From Mesorhizobium sp. L2C084A000 (lineage in GTDB: Bacteria; Pseudomonadota; Alphaproteobacteria; Rhizobiales; Rhizobiaceae), in contig NZ_AYWX01000017.1 in NCBI RefSeq assembly GCF_000502875.1, positions 29,124 to 69,674 of the forward strand: DNA of 40,551 nt, written 5' to 3'. Position numbers and translations under genes: made by a program. Below are positions 7,463 to 15,456 of the stretch, in pieces (positions within the stretch are counted from its first letter, which is position 1; each line of letters opens with the position of its first letter). Under the pieces are notes generated by a model. The model was given only the letters and a program-made list of their open reading frames with translations, had not been told where the DNA came from and made no database searches.

Positions 7463-8728
7463 CTACCTGATCAGAATTGCCCTGAGATCGTTGACATTCG
7501 TACCGGTCGGGCCGGGTACGAAAAGATCGCCAACCGCGTTGAAGGCCGTCCAGGCATTGTTGCCGGCAAGCATAGCCTTGGCGTCCACCCCGGCTGCGCG
7601 CATGCGCGATACGGTCGAGCCATCGGCGAAGGCGCCGGCATTGTCTTCCGAACCGTCGATGCCGTCGGTGTCGGCGGCCAGCGCGTGAATGCCGTCGACG
7701 CCATTGATGCCGATGGCGAAGGCCAGCAGGAATTCCGAATTGCGGCCGCCCTTGCCTTTTGCGCGCAGCGTCACGGTTGTCTCGCCGCCCGACAGGATCA
7801 GCACCGGCTTTTGAAATGGCCGGTTGCGCGTCGCCACTTCGCGCGCGATCGCGGCATGGACGCCGCCGACTTCGCGCGCTTCGCCCTCGATCGCATCGGA
7901 GAGGATGATGGCTTCAACGCCTTGCCGTTTCGCTTCCGCAACAGCCGCTTCGAGCGACACCCCGGCCGAAGCGATCAAATGCACCTCGTTGCGCGAAAAG
8001 CGCTCGTCATCCGGGCTTGGCGCATCGGCGGCCGGCGAATTGATATGCGCCATCACCGAGGCCGGCAGTTTCATGCCATAGGCCGATATCGAGGCCAGCG
8101 CGTCTGCGCGGCTGCCTGTATCCGGTACGGTTGGGCCGGAGGCGACCATTGCCGGATTGTCGCCGGGAATATCGGAGACGATCAGCGACACCACCCTGGC
8201 CGGCCATGCGGCCGCTGCCAGCCTGCCGCCCTTGATGGTGGAAAGGTGCTTGCGGATGGTGTTCATCGCCGCGATCGGCGCACCCGAGGCGAGCAGCGCC
8301 TCATTGACGGCGATCTCGTCGGCCAGCGTCAAGCCGCCGGCGGGCGACGGCAACAGCGCCGATCCGCCGCCGGAAATCAGCGCCACCACTAGGTCATCCT
8401 CAGTCAGCCCCTGGACCTTGGCGAGCAGGCGCCGCGAGGCTTCCAGACCGGCAGCGTCCGGCACCGGATGAGCCGCCTCGATGATCTCGATGCGCTCGCA
8501 GGTCGCGCCATAGCCATAGCGGGTGACGACCAGCCCTTCGATCGGGCCGGCCCACACTTTCTCGAACGCTGCCGCCATCTGCGCCGAGCCTTTGCCCGCG
8601 CCGATGACGATGGTACGGCCCTTTGGCTTGGCCGGCAGATGATCCCGGATGGTTCGTTCCGGATCGGCGGCGGCAACGGCGGCGTTGAAGATGGAGGTCA
8701 GGAAGGCCTTGGGATTGAGCACGGTCAT
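7463..8728 (-). CDS. glycerate 2-kinase, MOFRL family
   Basis: A 421-residue glycerate kinase of the GckA/TtuD type, converting D-glycerate to 2-phosphoglycerate in the cytoplasm. Visible signatures: IVIGAGKGSAQMA near the N-terminus, ALISGGGSALLPSPAGGLTL, NTIRKHLSTIKGGRLA, SDIPGDNPAMVASGPTV, and in the C-terminal MOFRL domain LILSGGETTVT with GGRNSEFLLA and DTDGIDGSEDNAGA. The frame stays open far upstream, but the start at 8728 (MTVLNPKAFL) is chosen because the family begins there and it overlaps the stop of the preceding gene as ATGA. In this setting it can take glycerate made from glyoxylate (via tartronate semialdehyde), the end product of the purine route encoded nearby. That link is inference; symbols gckA or ttuD are used for relatives. 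Confidence 0.9.
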   Translation of the reverse strand: MTVLNPKAFLTSIFNAAVAAADPERTIRDHLPAKPKGRTIVIGAGKGSAQMAAAFEKVWAGPIEGLVVTRYGYGATCERIEIIEAAHPVPDAAGLEASRRLLAKVQGLTEDDLVVALISGGGSALLPSPAGGLTLADEIAVNEALLASGAPIAAMNTIRKHLSTIKGGRLAAAAWPARVVSLIVSDIPGDNPAMVASGPTVPDTGSRADALASISAYGMKLPASVMAHINSPAADAPSPDDERFSRNEVHLIASAGVSLEAAVAEAKRQGVEAIILSDAIEGEAREVGGVHAAIAREVATRNRPFQKPVLILSGGETTVTLRAKGKGGRNSEFLLAFAIGINGVDGIHALAADTDGIDGSEDNAGAFADGSTVSRMRAAGVDAKAMLAGNNAWTAFNAVGDLFVPGPTGTNVNDLRAILIR

Positions 8729-9228
8729 TCGGCGTCCCGAGGCAATGCCAGGCCGCGCTTGTCGACGCCCAAATGATCGCACAGCGCATCGACGACGACG
8801 CCGTGATCCTCGCGCTCCGGCAGTCCGGAGACGGCGATCACCCCGATGACGCCGGCGCCCTTGACGGTCACCGGAAAGCCACCGCCGGCCAGCACGTAGT
8901 CGGCAATATCCAGCCCTTCGCCGATCTTGAAGCTGCGGTCCGGGCGCTGCTGTTCCAACACCATACGATAGGTGCTTCTCAGGAACCGCTTGACCACATT
9001 GGTCTTGCGTCGCGCCCAGTCGGGATTGGAAGCATTCGAGCCCGGCAGCGCGACATAGAACAGCGGCCGGTCCCACAGCCTGATGTCGACTATGATGGGC
9101 AGTTTCTCGGCAATTGCACGATCGCGAATGGCGGAGCCGACTTTGAAAGCGACGGCCTCGTCGAAGGTGGCGAAGACAAGGGTCTCTTCCTGTCTCTTGA
9201 TCAGAGCGATGTCGTCAGCAACGGCCAT
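8725..9228 (-). CDS. heme-degrading domain / UPF0303 (HbpS-GlcG-like) protein
   Basis: A 167-residue protein of the UPF0303 branch of the HbpS/GlcG (DUF336) fold. The typical pieces are FDEAVAFKVGSAIRD, IIVDIRLWDRPLFYVALPG, NPDWARRKTNVVKRF and the glycine-rich GGGFPVTVKGAGVIGVIAVSGL near the C-terminus. Family members have been described as heme-binding or of unknown function; GlcG-type genes often accompany glycolate/glycerate genes, which agrees with the coupling here to glycerate kinase (4-base ATGA overlap). GGAG stands 7 bases before the start. Function cannot be taken further from sequence. Confidence 0.82.
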   Translation of the reverse strand: MAVADDIALIKRQEETLVFATFDEAVAFKVGSAIRDRAIAEKLPIIVDIRLWDRPLFYVALPGSNASNPDWARRKTNVVKRFLRSTYRMVLEQQRPDRSFKIGEGLDIADYVLAGGGFPVTVKGAGVIGVIAVSGLPEREDHGVVVDALCDHLGVDKRGLALPRDAE

Positions 9229-9247
9229 TTTCTTTCTCCGAAATCGT

Positions 9248-9266
9248 CACACGTCGTGTGTACGAC
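9248..9266. promoter_or_regulatory. overlapping palindromes, candidate operator for the glycerate kinase operon
   Basis: Two perfect palindromes overlap 20 bases before the UPF0303 start codon: CACACGTCGTGTG at 9248-9260 and GTCGTGTGTACGAC at 9253-9266 (GTCGT/ACGAC arms, 4-base spacer). The second has the arm shape of GntR/FadR-type sites. No regulator gene lies beside it, so the protein is unknown. Confidence 0.4.
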
Positions 9267-9298
9267 AAGCTTCGCTCGGTCAAGCTTCCGTGGAGCGG

Positions 9299-9446
9299 CC
9301 CCCTCATCCGGCCGCTTCGCGGCCACCTTCTCCCCGGTGGGGAGAAGAGGAAAGCGTCGACGCTGGCGATCTCCTCTCCCCTCGGGGAGAGGTCGGATTG
9401 CCCCGAATTGCCCTCCGCAATTCAGTTGGCAATCCGGGTGAGGGGG
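9299..9446. repeat. mosaic palindromic element with nested hairpins
   Basis: A 148-base composite element fills the gap between the glycerate kinase operon and guaD. Its ends are inverted (CCCCCTCATCCGG at 9299-9311, CCGGGTGAGGGGG at 9434-9446, one mismatch). Inside are four perfect hairpins in a row: GGCCGC/GCGGCC (9310-9324), CTTCTCCCC/GGGGAGAAG (9327-9347), CCTCTCCCC/GGGGAGAGG (9373-9392), and GGATTGCC/GGCAATCC (9395-9435) enclosing GAATTGC/GCAATTC. This is the architecture of rhizobial intergenic mosaic elements. Related modules occur in the window at 16112-16197 and 35098-35230. Confidence 0.75.
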
Positions 9447-9448
9447 TC

Positions 9449-10765
9449 TTACCCCGCGATCATATCGCTCTTCGCTGGCCGCCCCGCCACATAGACTTCG
9501 CGGACAGTGCGGTCGTCACCCAGCGTTTGCAGGAGAAACAGTTCCTGCGCCAGCGTCTCGACGGTCTCCATTCTGAGCCGCATCGCCGGTGTCGCCCCGG
9601 CGTCGAGCACGACGATGTCGGCATCGCTGCCTTCATCCAGCGTGCCGATCTTGTCCGCCACCGACAGTGCCTCGGCATTGCCGCGCGTCATCTGCCAGAA
9701 GGACTGGAGCGGGTTGAGCTTCTCGCCGTTCAGCGCGATCACCTTGTAGCCCTCGTCCATGGTGCGCAGCATGGAGTAGTTGGTGCCGCCGCCGACATCG
9801 GTGGCAGCTGCGATCCGGACCGGCTTGCCGCGGCGCCGGAAGCGCTGGTAGTCGAACAGGCCGGAACCGAGGAACAGGTTGGAGGTCGGGCAGAACACCG
9901 CCACCGAGCCACTGTCGGAAAGCGCATCCGCTTCGCGCTCCGAGAGATGGATGCAGTGCCCGAACAGGCTCTTTTTGCCCAACAGCCCGTAGTGCTCGTA
10001 AACGTCGGTATAGTCGCGCGACCACGGGTAGAGTTCCTGCGTGAAACCGATTTCGGCGTGGTTTTCCGACAGATGCGTCTGCATGTGCAGGTCGGGATGT
10101 TCGCGGCACAGCGTCCCGGCCATCTCCATCTGCTCCGGCGACGAGGTGATGGCGAAGCGCGGCGTGATGGCATAAAGCTGCCGTCCCTTGCCATGCCATT
10201 CCTTGATCAGCGCCTTCGTGTCGTCGTAACCCGATTGCGGTGTGTCGAGCACGCCGTCGGGCGCATTGCGATCCATCATCACCTTGCCGGCAATGTTGAG
10301 CATGTTGCGGTCATGCGACTCGGCGAAAAAGGCTTCGGCTGAAGCCTTGTGCACCGAGCAGTAGGCGGCGACCGTCGTTGTACCGTGGCGCACCATTTCG
10401 TCGAGGAACAGCCGCGCGATGCGGCGGCCGTGCTGGGCGTTGGCGAACTTCGTTTCCTCCGGAAAAGTGTAGGTTTTCAACCAGTCGAGCAGTTCTGCGC
10501 CATAGGAGGCGATGACCTGCATCTGCGGAAAATGCACATGGGCATCTATAAAGCCGGGCAGCAGCAGATGCGGCCGGTGGTCGATTTTCTTCGCCGTCTC
10601 GCCGGCCTGCTTTTCAACATCGGCATAGGTGCCCGCAGCGACGATCCGGCCGTCGCGGATCAGCAGGCCGCCATCCTCCTCGTAACGCCAGGCGGAATGA
10701 TCGTCGATGGTCTGCGGCCAGCGCACGAAGGACAGCGTGCGGCCGCGCAGAAGTGTCGAGTTCAT
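9449..10765 (-). CDS. guaD: guanine deaminase
   Basis: A 438-residue amidohydrolase that converts guanine to xanthine and ammonia, supplying the xanthine dehydrogenase encoded nearby. The zinc-site pieces are in order: LPGFIDAHVHFPQ (His76, His78), the substrate-loop ASYGAELLDWL, HGTTT, TPRFA, MQTHLSENHAEI, FGHCIHLSERE and PTSNLFLGSG, with the late Asp in AAATDVGGGTN. PGFIDxHxHxPQ and the SENxxE block are specific to GuaD within the superfamily. The frame extends upstream, but the start at 10765 has GGGAG 5 bases before it and lies 1 base after the puuD stop, so guaD is translated from the puuD transcript. The gene ends 3 bases into the flank of the mosaic repeat. Confidence 0.95.
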   Translation of the reverse strand: MNSTLLRGRTLSFVRWPQTIDDHSAWRYEEDGGLLIRDGRIVAAGTYADVEKQAGETAKKIDHRPHLLLPGFIDAHVHFPQMQVIASYGAELLDWLKTYTFPEETKFANAQHGRRIARLFLDEMVRHGTTTVAAYCSVHKASAEAFFAESHDRNMLNIAGKVMMDRNAPDGVLDTPQSGYDDTKALIKEWHGKGRQLYAITPRFAITSSPEQMEMAGTLCREHPDLHMQTHLSENHAEIGFTQELYPWSRDYTDVYEHYGLLGKKSLFGHCIHLSEREADALSDSGSVAVFCPTSNLFLGSGLFDYQRFRRRGKPVRIAAATDVGGGTNYSMLRTMDEGYKVIALNGEKLNPLQSFWQMTRGNAEALSVADKIGTLDEGSDADIVVLDAGATPAMRLRMETVETLAQELFLLQTLGDDRTVREVYVAGRPAKSDMIAG

Positions 10766-10766
10766 G

Positions 10767-11984
10767 CTATCTCCCTGCGCCTTCGAACCAGGCCACCAGC
10801 AGTGCCCTTTCCTTGTCGGTAATCTGGCTGACGTTGGCGGGCGGCATGGCGTGGCTGCGACCGGCCTGCAGATAGATCTCGCGGGCGTGGTTGGCGATAT
10901 CCGCATCGGTGTCGAGCATCACGCCCTTGGGCGCATGATAGATGCCCTCATAGACCGGCTCCGCCGCGTGGCACATCGAGCAGCGGCCGAGCACGGTGTC
11001 GTGCACGGCCGGGAAATGCGCTGAAGCGACATAGATTTGCGCCGACGCCGATTCCTTGGGCTCGCCGGTCAGCACCTTCGGCGCGGTCGACAGCCAGATG
11101 ATGACGATGAACAGGACGAGTGCCGCCATCCAGGTCCAGGTCGGATTGCCTTTGCGGGCATGGATCGAGTTGAAATAGTGCCGGATCAGCACGCCGATGA
11201 TGAACACCAGCGAGGCGATGACCCAGTTGAACTCAGTACCGAACGCCAGCGGATAATGGTTCGACAACATCAGGAACAGCACCGGCAGCGTCAGATAATT
11301 GTTGTGCAGGGAGCGCTGCTTGGCAATCTTGCCGTATTTCGGGTCGGGGTTGCGGCCGGCGATGAGGTCGGCGACGACGATCTTCTGGTTGGGGATGATG
11401 ACCATGAAGACGTTGGCCGACATGATCGTGGCGGTGATGGCGCCCAGATGCAGGAATGCGGCGCGGCCGGTGAACAGGTGCGTCAGCCCCCAGGCGATGA
11501 ATACCAGCACACAGTAGAGCACCAGCATCAAGCCGGTATCGCTTTTTCCCAGCGGCGAGCGGCACAGAAGATCATAGACCACCCAGCCGACGCCGATCGT
11601 CGCCAGCGACAGCAGGATACCTGTAGGCACCGACATCGGGAGCACGTTCGGATCGATCAGGAACAGATCGGCTCCGGCATAATAGACGACGCACAGCATG
11701 GCGAAGCCGGACAGCCAGGTGGCGTAGGATTCCCACTTGAACCAGGTCAGGTGTTCCGGCATTTCGGCTGGTGCCACCAGATACTTCTGGATGTGGTAGA
11801 AGCCGCCGCCATGCACCTGCCATTCCTCGCCGAAGGCGCCTGCAGGCATGCCCGGACGCTGGCGCAGGCCGAGGTCGAGCGCGACGAAGTAGAAGGACGA
11901 GCCGATCCAGGCGATGCCGGTGATGACGTGCAGCCAGCGCACGGCAAAACTCAGCCAGTCCCAGAAAATCGCGAAATCCATCAT
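10767..11984 (-). CDS. puuD: membrane-bound urate oxidase (urate hydroxylase) with C-terminal cytochrome c domain
   Basis: A 405-residue protein with an N-terminal multi-helix membrane domain (about eight hydrophobic segments from WDWLSFAVRWLHVITGIAWIG to FIIGVLIRHYF and ALVLFIVIIWLSTA) followed by a c-type cytochrome domain with a single CSMCH heme site at residues 335-339 and an axial-ligand candidate in RSHAMPPANVSQITD. It oxidises urate to 5-hydroxyisourate and passes electrons to the respiratory chain instead of oxygen, so no peroxide is formed. No soluble uricase gene is seen in the window. First gene of puuD-guaD, divergent from a LysR gene. Two adjacent ATGs (11984, 11981) are both possible starts. 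Confidence 0.93.
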   Translation of the reverse strand: MMDFAIFWDWLSFAVRWLHVITGIAWIGSSFYFVALDLGLRQRPGMPAGAFGEEWQVHGGGFYHIQKYLVAPAEMPEHLTWFKWESYATWLSGFAMLCVVYYAGADLFLIDPNVLPMSVPTGILLSLATIGVGWVVYDLLCRSPLGKSDTGLMLVLYCVLVFIAWGLTHLFTGRAAFLHLGAITATIMSANVFMVIIPNQKIVVADLIAGRNPDPKYGKIAKQRSLHNNYLTLPVLFLMLSNHYPLAFGTEFNWVIASLVFIIGVLIRHYFNSIHARKGNPTWTWMAALVLFIVIIWLSTAPKVLTGEPKESASAQIYVASAHFPAVHDTVLGRCSMCHAAEPVYEGIYHAPKGVMLDTDADIANHAREIYLQAGRSHAMPPANVSQITDKERALLVAWFEGAGR

Positions 11985-12146
11985 TGAAATCGTCCCTGCC
12001 GATTGGGCGACTTTACGGGTTGGAGCGCAAACGGAAAGAGGCGAGGTGCACGATGACTTTCAAAAAAAAATGGAAAATACTAGGGTAGTCACACGCAGCA
12101 GGATGGGAGCCGCCCGAAGGCGGCCTCAGGAAAGCCACTAAACCGC
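11985..12146. promoter_or_regulatory. divergent puuD / lysR promoter region
   Basis: 162 bases separate puuD (leftward) and the LysR gene (rightward), the usual place for a LysR site controlling both. Seen here: an A-rich tract at 12062-12070, AATACTAGGG beside it, and a perfect hairpin GCCGCC-CGAA-GGCGGC at 12109-12124 in the lysR leader. A leader hairpin just before the start could limit translation of the regulator. No clear T-N11-A palindrome stands out. Confidence 0.5.
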
Positions 12147-13067
12147 ATGGCCTATCTCGACAACATTGCCGTCTTCGTTCGCGTGGTCGAACTCGGCAAT
12201 CTGTCGGCGGCCGGGCGCGACATGCGGATTTCGCCGGCGGTCGCCTCCAACCGCATCAAGGAGTTGGAGAAGCACCTGGGCGTGCGTCTGTTCAACCGCA
12301 CCACCCGGCAATTGATGCCGACCGAGCACGGCACGGTTTTTTACGGGGGCGCAAAGCAGGTGCTGGAGGCGATCACCGAAGCGGAAGCCGCGGTCTCGGC
12401 GCTTTCCGGTCAGCCGCGCGGGACCATCCGCGTCACCGCCCCCTTGGGCCTCGGCCGTCGGTTGGTGGCCTCGGGCATTCCCGATTTTCACGATAAATAC
12501 CCAGACATCGAGGTGAGGCTGAGGCTTTCGGACCACAATGTCGACATCATGAAGGAAGGCATCGATGTCGCCTTCCGGCTTGGCATCATCGAAGATTCCA
12601 GCCTCAGGATGCGCGGCATCATGGAATGCGAGCGCGTGCTGGTGGCCGCGCCGAAATATCTCGAGGCGCGCGGCGAACCGATCGAGCCGCAGGAACTGAT
12701 CGGCAAGAAGCACGACTGCCTGATGCTGCGTTATTCCGGCGCGCGCGAATATGTGTGGACGCTGCAGACCCCCACAGGCCCGCAGAAATTCGAAGTGCAC
12801 GGGCCCTACGACACCGACGATGGCGACGTGCTGACCGGCTGGGCGCTTTCGGGGCGCGGCATCATCAACAAGCCGCGCTTCGAGGTCGAGCCGTTCATCC
12901 GCGACCAGCGGCTGAGAGTGATCCTAAACAGCACGCCGCCGACGCCGGTGCAGTTCGCCGCCGTCTATCCGCACAAGAAGCTGCAGGACCCCAAGGTGCG
13001 GCTGCTGCTCGACTTCATGGCCGAGCGCTGCCAGCGGCTGATCAACGATCTGCTGGCTGGGAAATAA
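12147..13067 (+). CDS. LysR family transcriptional regulator
   Basis: A 306-residue LysR-type regulator. The winged helix-turn-helix is at the N-terminus (AYLDNIAVFVRVVELGNLSAAGRDMRI, then SPAVASNRIKELEKHLGVRLFNRTTRQLMPTEHG, residues about 1-60), followed by the linker helix and a periplasmic-binding-protein-like effector domain (GTIRVTAPLGLGRR onward, with LRLSDHNVDIMKEGIDVAFRLG). It is divergent from puuD-guaD, so it is the most likely regulator of those genes and perhaps of the wider purine cluster, with a purine intermediate as effector. That is inference from position. After the stop, GGCGCT/AGCGCC forms a hairpin that may end the transcript. Confidence 0.9.
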   Translation: MAYLDNIAVFVRVVELGNLSAAGRDMRISPAVASNRIKELEKHLGVRLFNRTTRQLMPTEHGTVFYGGAKQVLEAITEAEAAVSALSGQPRGTIRVTAPLGLGRRLVASGIPDFHDKYPDIEVRLRLSDHNVDIMKEGIDVAFRLGIIEDSSLRMRGIMECERVLVAAPKYLEARGEPIEPQELIGKKHDCLMLRYSGAREYVWTLQTPTGPQKFEVHGPYDTDDGDVLTGWALSGRGIINKPRFEVEPFIRDQRLRVILNSTPPTPVQFAAVYPHKKLQDPKVRLLLDFMAERCQRLINDLLAGK

Positions 13068-13086
13068 TGCTGGCCGGCACGTGACC

Positions 13087-13104
13087 GGCGCTTGGCCCAG
13101 CGCC
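13087..13104 (+). terminator. hairpin after lysR
   Basis: GGCGCT at 13087-13092 and AGCGCC at 13099-13104 form a 6-bp stem with a 6-base loop, 19 bases after the lysR stop. There is no U-run, so termination is uncertain. Confidence 0.35.
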
Positions 13105-13170
13105 AGCGGTTGCCATCCCTGGATGTGGCGAACATAGTTCAGGTGGTATTTCGTCTTGCAGGGACCATCG

Positions 13171-14187
13171 ATGGACAACGGCGCCACAATGCATCTTGCC
13201 GTTTCGCTGTTTCCGGGAACCACCGATCCATCACCGGGGCGGGAATTCAGCCGCCTGGCCGGTTTAGTGCAAAAGGCCGAAGCGGCGGGCCTGGACATGG
13301 TGCTGCTTGCCGATTCAGCGCCGGCTTCCGGCGGCGGTGCCGCGAACAGTCCGATGCCCTTCGAAGCGACCACTTTGCTGGCCGCATTGGCAACTGTCAC
13401 AAGCAGGATCGGCCTGGTTGCCGCTGCCTCGACAATTGACCACCAACCCTACAATCTGGCGCGCCGTTTCGCTTCGCTCGACATCATCAGCCATGGCCGC
13501 AGTGGCTGGAACGCGACCATGGCGCAGGCGCCACGGGAAGCAGCCAATTTCAGCCGGCCCGAAGGATTTTCGCCTGACGATTTCCGCCGTCGCAGTGAGG
13601 AATATATCGGCATCGTGCAAGGTCTGTGGCAGGGCTGGGATGCGGACGCGCTGCTGTTCGACCAAACCGGAGGCCGCTTCCATGACCCCGGAAAGATGCA
13701 CCTGCTCGACCACAAGGGCGAGTTCTTCTCCGTGCGCGGACCGCTGAACATCGCGCGGTCGCCGCAGGACACACCGGTGCTCGTCTTGTCGGGCCTGTCG
13801 GTATCAGACCTGGATATTGCCGCCCGCACCGCCGATGTCATCCTGCTGGACGACGGACCGATCGATGGCGCGAAAGCGCGTTATGAGGAGCTGAAGCGCC
13901 GCGTTGCCACCTGCGGACGCGAGCCTAATGCTGTGAGGCTTCTGACGAATATCTCGCTCGTCGCCGATGGTACCGCCAAGCCGACCATTGCCGACAGCAT
14001 GGAAAAAGGTTTCCGGGCGAAAAGCTGCGACGGGTTCAACATCCAGATGCCGGCACAACTCTCCGCGCTCGAGGATCTCGTCGATCTGGTTTTGCCGGAG
14101 ATGAGGCGGCGCGGCCTGTTTCGAGAGAGCTATCGCGGCGCAACGTTGCGCTCGCATCTCGGACTCACCGGCGGAGGTGATCAATGA
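13171..14187 (+). CDS. LLM class flavin-dependent monooxygenase (NtaA/DszA type), first of pair
   Basis: A 338-residue luciferase-like (bacterial luciferase alpha/LLM) flavin monooxygenase. Characteristic segments: VQKAEAAGLDMVLLAD, FEATTLLAALATVTSRIGLVAAASTI, YNLARRFASLDIISHGRSGWNAT and the C-terminal LRSHLGL. The SGWNxT block marks the NtaA/SnaA/DszA subgroup, which uses FMNH2 delivered by a separate reductase. It is shorter than its neighbour (338 against 417) mainly because the segment before the C-terminal helix is reduced. Start chosen at ATG 13171 with CAGGGA 6 bases upstream; an in-frame TTG at 13156 is less likely. Its stop overlaps the second LLM start as ATGA. Substrate unknown. 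Confidence 0.85.
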   Translation: MDNGATMHLAVSLFPGTTDPSPGREFSRLAGLVQKAEAAGLDMVLLADSAPASGGGAANSPMPFEATTLLAALATVTSRIGLVAAASTIDHQPYNLARRFASLDIISHGRSGWNATMAQAPREAANFSRPEGFSPDDFRRRSEEYIGIVQGLWQGWDADALLFDQTGGRFHDPGKMHLLDHKGEFFSVRGPLNIARSPQDTPVLVLSGLSVSDLDIAARTADVILLDDGPIDGAKARYEELKRRVATCGREPNAVRLLTNISLVADGTAKPTIADSMEKGFRAKSCDGFNIQMPAQLSALEDLVDLVLPEMRRRGLFRESYRGATLRSHLGLTGGGDQ

Positions 14188-15437
14188 CCCGCCAGATGAA
14201 GCTCGGCGCCTTCCTTTGGGCGACAGGCCACCACATTGCCGCTTGGCGCCACCCACAAGCGCATGTGAGGGCCGGCATCGACATCGACCATTACATCCAG
14301 CTGGCCCGCGCGGCGGAAGCGGCTAAGTTCGACATGGTGTTCTGCGAGGACGCCGCCGGCCTGCGTGAGGCCAATGTCGGCATCGCCAGCCAGACCTCGC
14401 GTTCGATCGGTTTCGAACCGATCAGCCTGCTGTCGGCGCTTGCCGTCCAGACCAGCCGCATCGGTCTCGTCTCCACCGCTTCGACAAGCTACAACGAGCC
14501 CTATGGGCTGGCACGAACCTTCCTGTCGCTCGACCATCTGAGCGGCGGTCGCGCCGGCTGGAACCTGGTCACCTCGGCCAGCCCCATCGAGGCCGCCAAT
14601 TTCGGCTCGACCGGCCTCAAGCCCCATGCCGATCGCTATGAGCGCGCGCGTGAATTCGCCGAAGTCGTCACCGGGCTCTGGAACGGCAAGCTCGGCGCCT
14701 CCGGCCACGACGGCCAGAGCTTTTCGGTTCGCGACCCGCTCGATCTGCCGCGTTCGCCGCAGGGCGCGCCGGTGATGGTCCAGGCCGGCGCCTCGGATGT
14801 CGGCCGCGACCTTGCCGCCCGCACCGCCGATGTGGTGTTCACGGCGGCGCAGACCTTCGAGGAAGGGAAGGCCTTCTACGACGATCTCAAGGGGCGTATG
14901 GCCGCTTATGGGCGTGAGCCGGACGACATCAAGATCATGCCGGGCGTCGCGCCAGTGGTGGCGGAAACCGAGGCTGAGGCCCGCGAGAAATACGAGGAAT
15001 TGCAGGACCTGATACCCGACGACGTCGGCGTTGCGCTTCTGTCCAGCTATCTCAGCATCTCCGATCTGTGGCGCTACCCGATCGACGGGCCGCTGCCGGA
15101 TCTGCCGGAGAGCGAGGGGATGAAAAGCCGGCAGGCGCTGGTCATCGAGCAATCGCGCCGCGACGGCCTCTCCATCCGCCAGCTTGCCCGGCATTTCGCC
15201 GGCGCGCGTGGCCATTGGCGCATCGTCGGCACTGCGGCCCAAGTCGCCGACGAACTGCAGGCTCGGTTCGAGGGTGGCGCGGCCGACGGTTTTAACGTCA
15301 TGCCGTCATATTTCCCCGGCGAACTTGATGCCTTTGCGACGCTGGTCGTGCCGGAACTGCAGCGGCGCGGCCTGTTCCGCAGGGACTATGAAGGCCGCAC
15401 CTTGCGCGAGCATCTGGGCTTGAAGCGGCCGGCATGA
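14184..15437 (+). CDS. LLM class flavin-dependent monooxygenase (NtaA/DszA type), second of pair
   Basis: A 417-residue monooxygenase of the same subgroup: MKLGAFLWATGHHIAAWRHP at the N-terminus, LARAAEAAKFDMVFCED, GFEPISLLSALAVQTSRIGL, LDHLSGGRAGWNLVTSAS and the C-terminal LREHLGLKRP. Family members oxidise aminopolycarboxylates, thioethers, sulfones or amines with FMNH2. Both LLM proteins are coupled (4-base overlap), so they may form a heteromeric enzyme or act in sequence; no flavin reductase gene is beside them. They sit inside the purine cluster, between lysR and xdhC, but neither is a known purine enzyme. Convergent with xdhC, 19 bases apart. Confidence 0.87.
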   Translation: MTRQMKLGAFLWATGHHIAAWRHPQAHVRAGIDIDHYIQLARAAEAAKFDMVFCEDAAGLREANVGIASQTSRSIGFEPISLLSALAVQTSRIGLVSTASTSYNEPYGLARTFLSLDHLSGGRAGWNLVTSASPIEAANFGSTGLKPHADRYERAREFAEVVTGLWNGKLGASGHDGQSFSVRDPLDLPRSPQGAPVMVQAGASDVGRDLAARTADVVFTAAQTFEEGKAFYDDLKGRMAAYGREPDDIKIMPGVAPVVAETEAEAREKYEELQDLIPDDVGVALLSSYLSISDLWRYPIDGPLPDLPESEGMKSRQALVIEQSRRDGLSIRQLARHFAGARGHWRIVGTAAQVADELQARFEGGAADGFNVMPSYFPGELDAFATLVVPELQRRGLFRRDYEGRTLREHLGLKRPA

Positions 15438-15456
15438 GATGCGTTGAGGCGCAAGC

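Noticed and set aside
7406..8392. Open frame on the plus strand opposite glycerate kinase
   Set aside because: No motif, no ribosome site, and the minus-strand product is an intact kinase.
8729..9076. N-terminal extension of glycerate kinase
   Set aside because: The extra 116 residues are Arg-rich, overlap the UPF0303 gene out of frame and do not belong to the kinase family; the ATGA start at 8728 is used.
9083..10342. Open frame of about 420 codons on the plus strand across the mosaic repeat and guaD
   Set aside because: It crosses the repeat element and is antisense to guaD, with only low-complexity composition.
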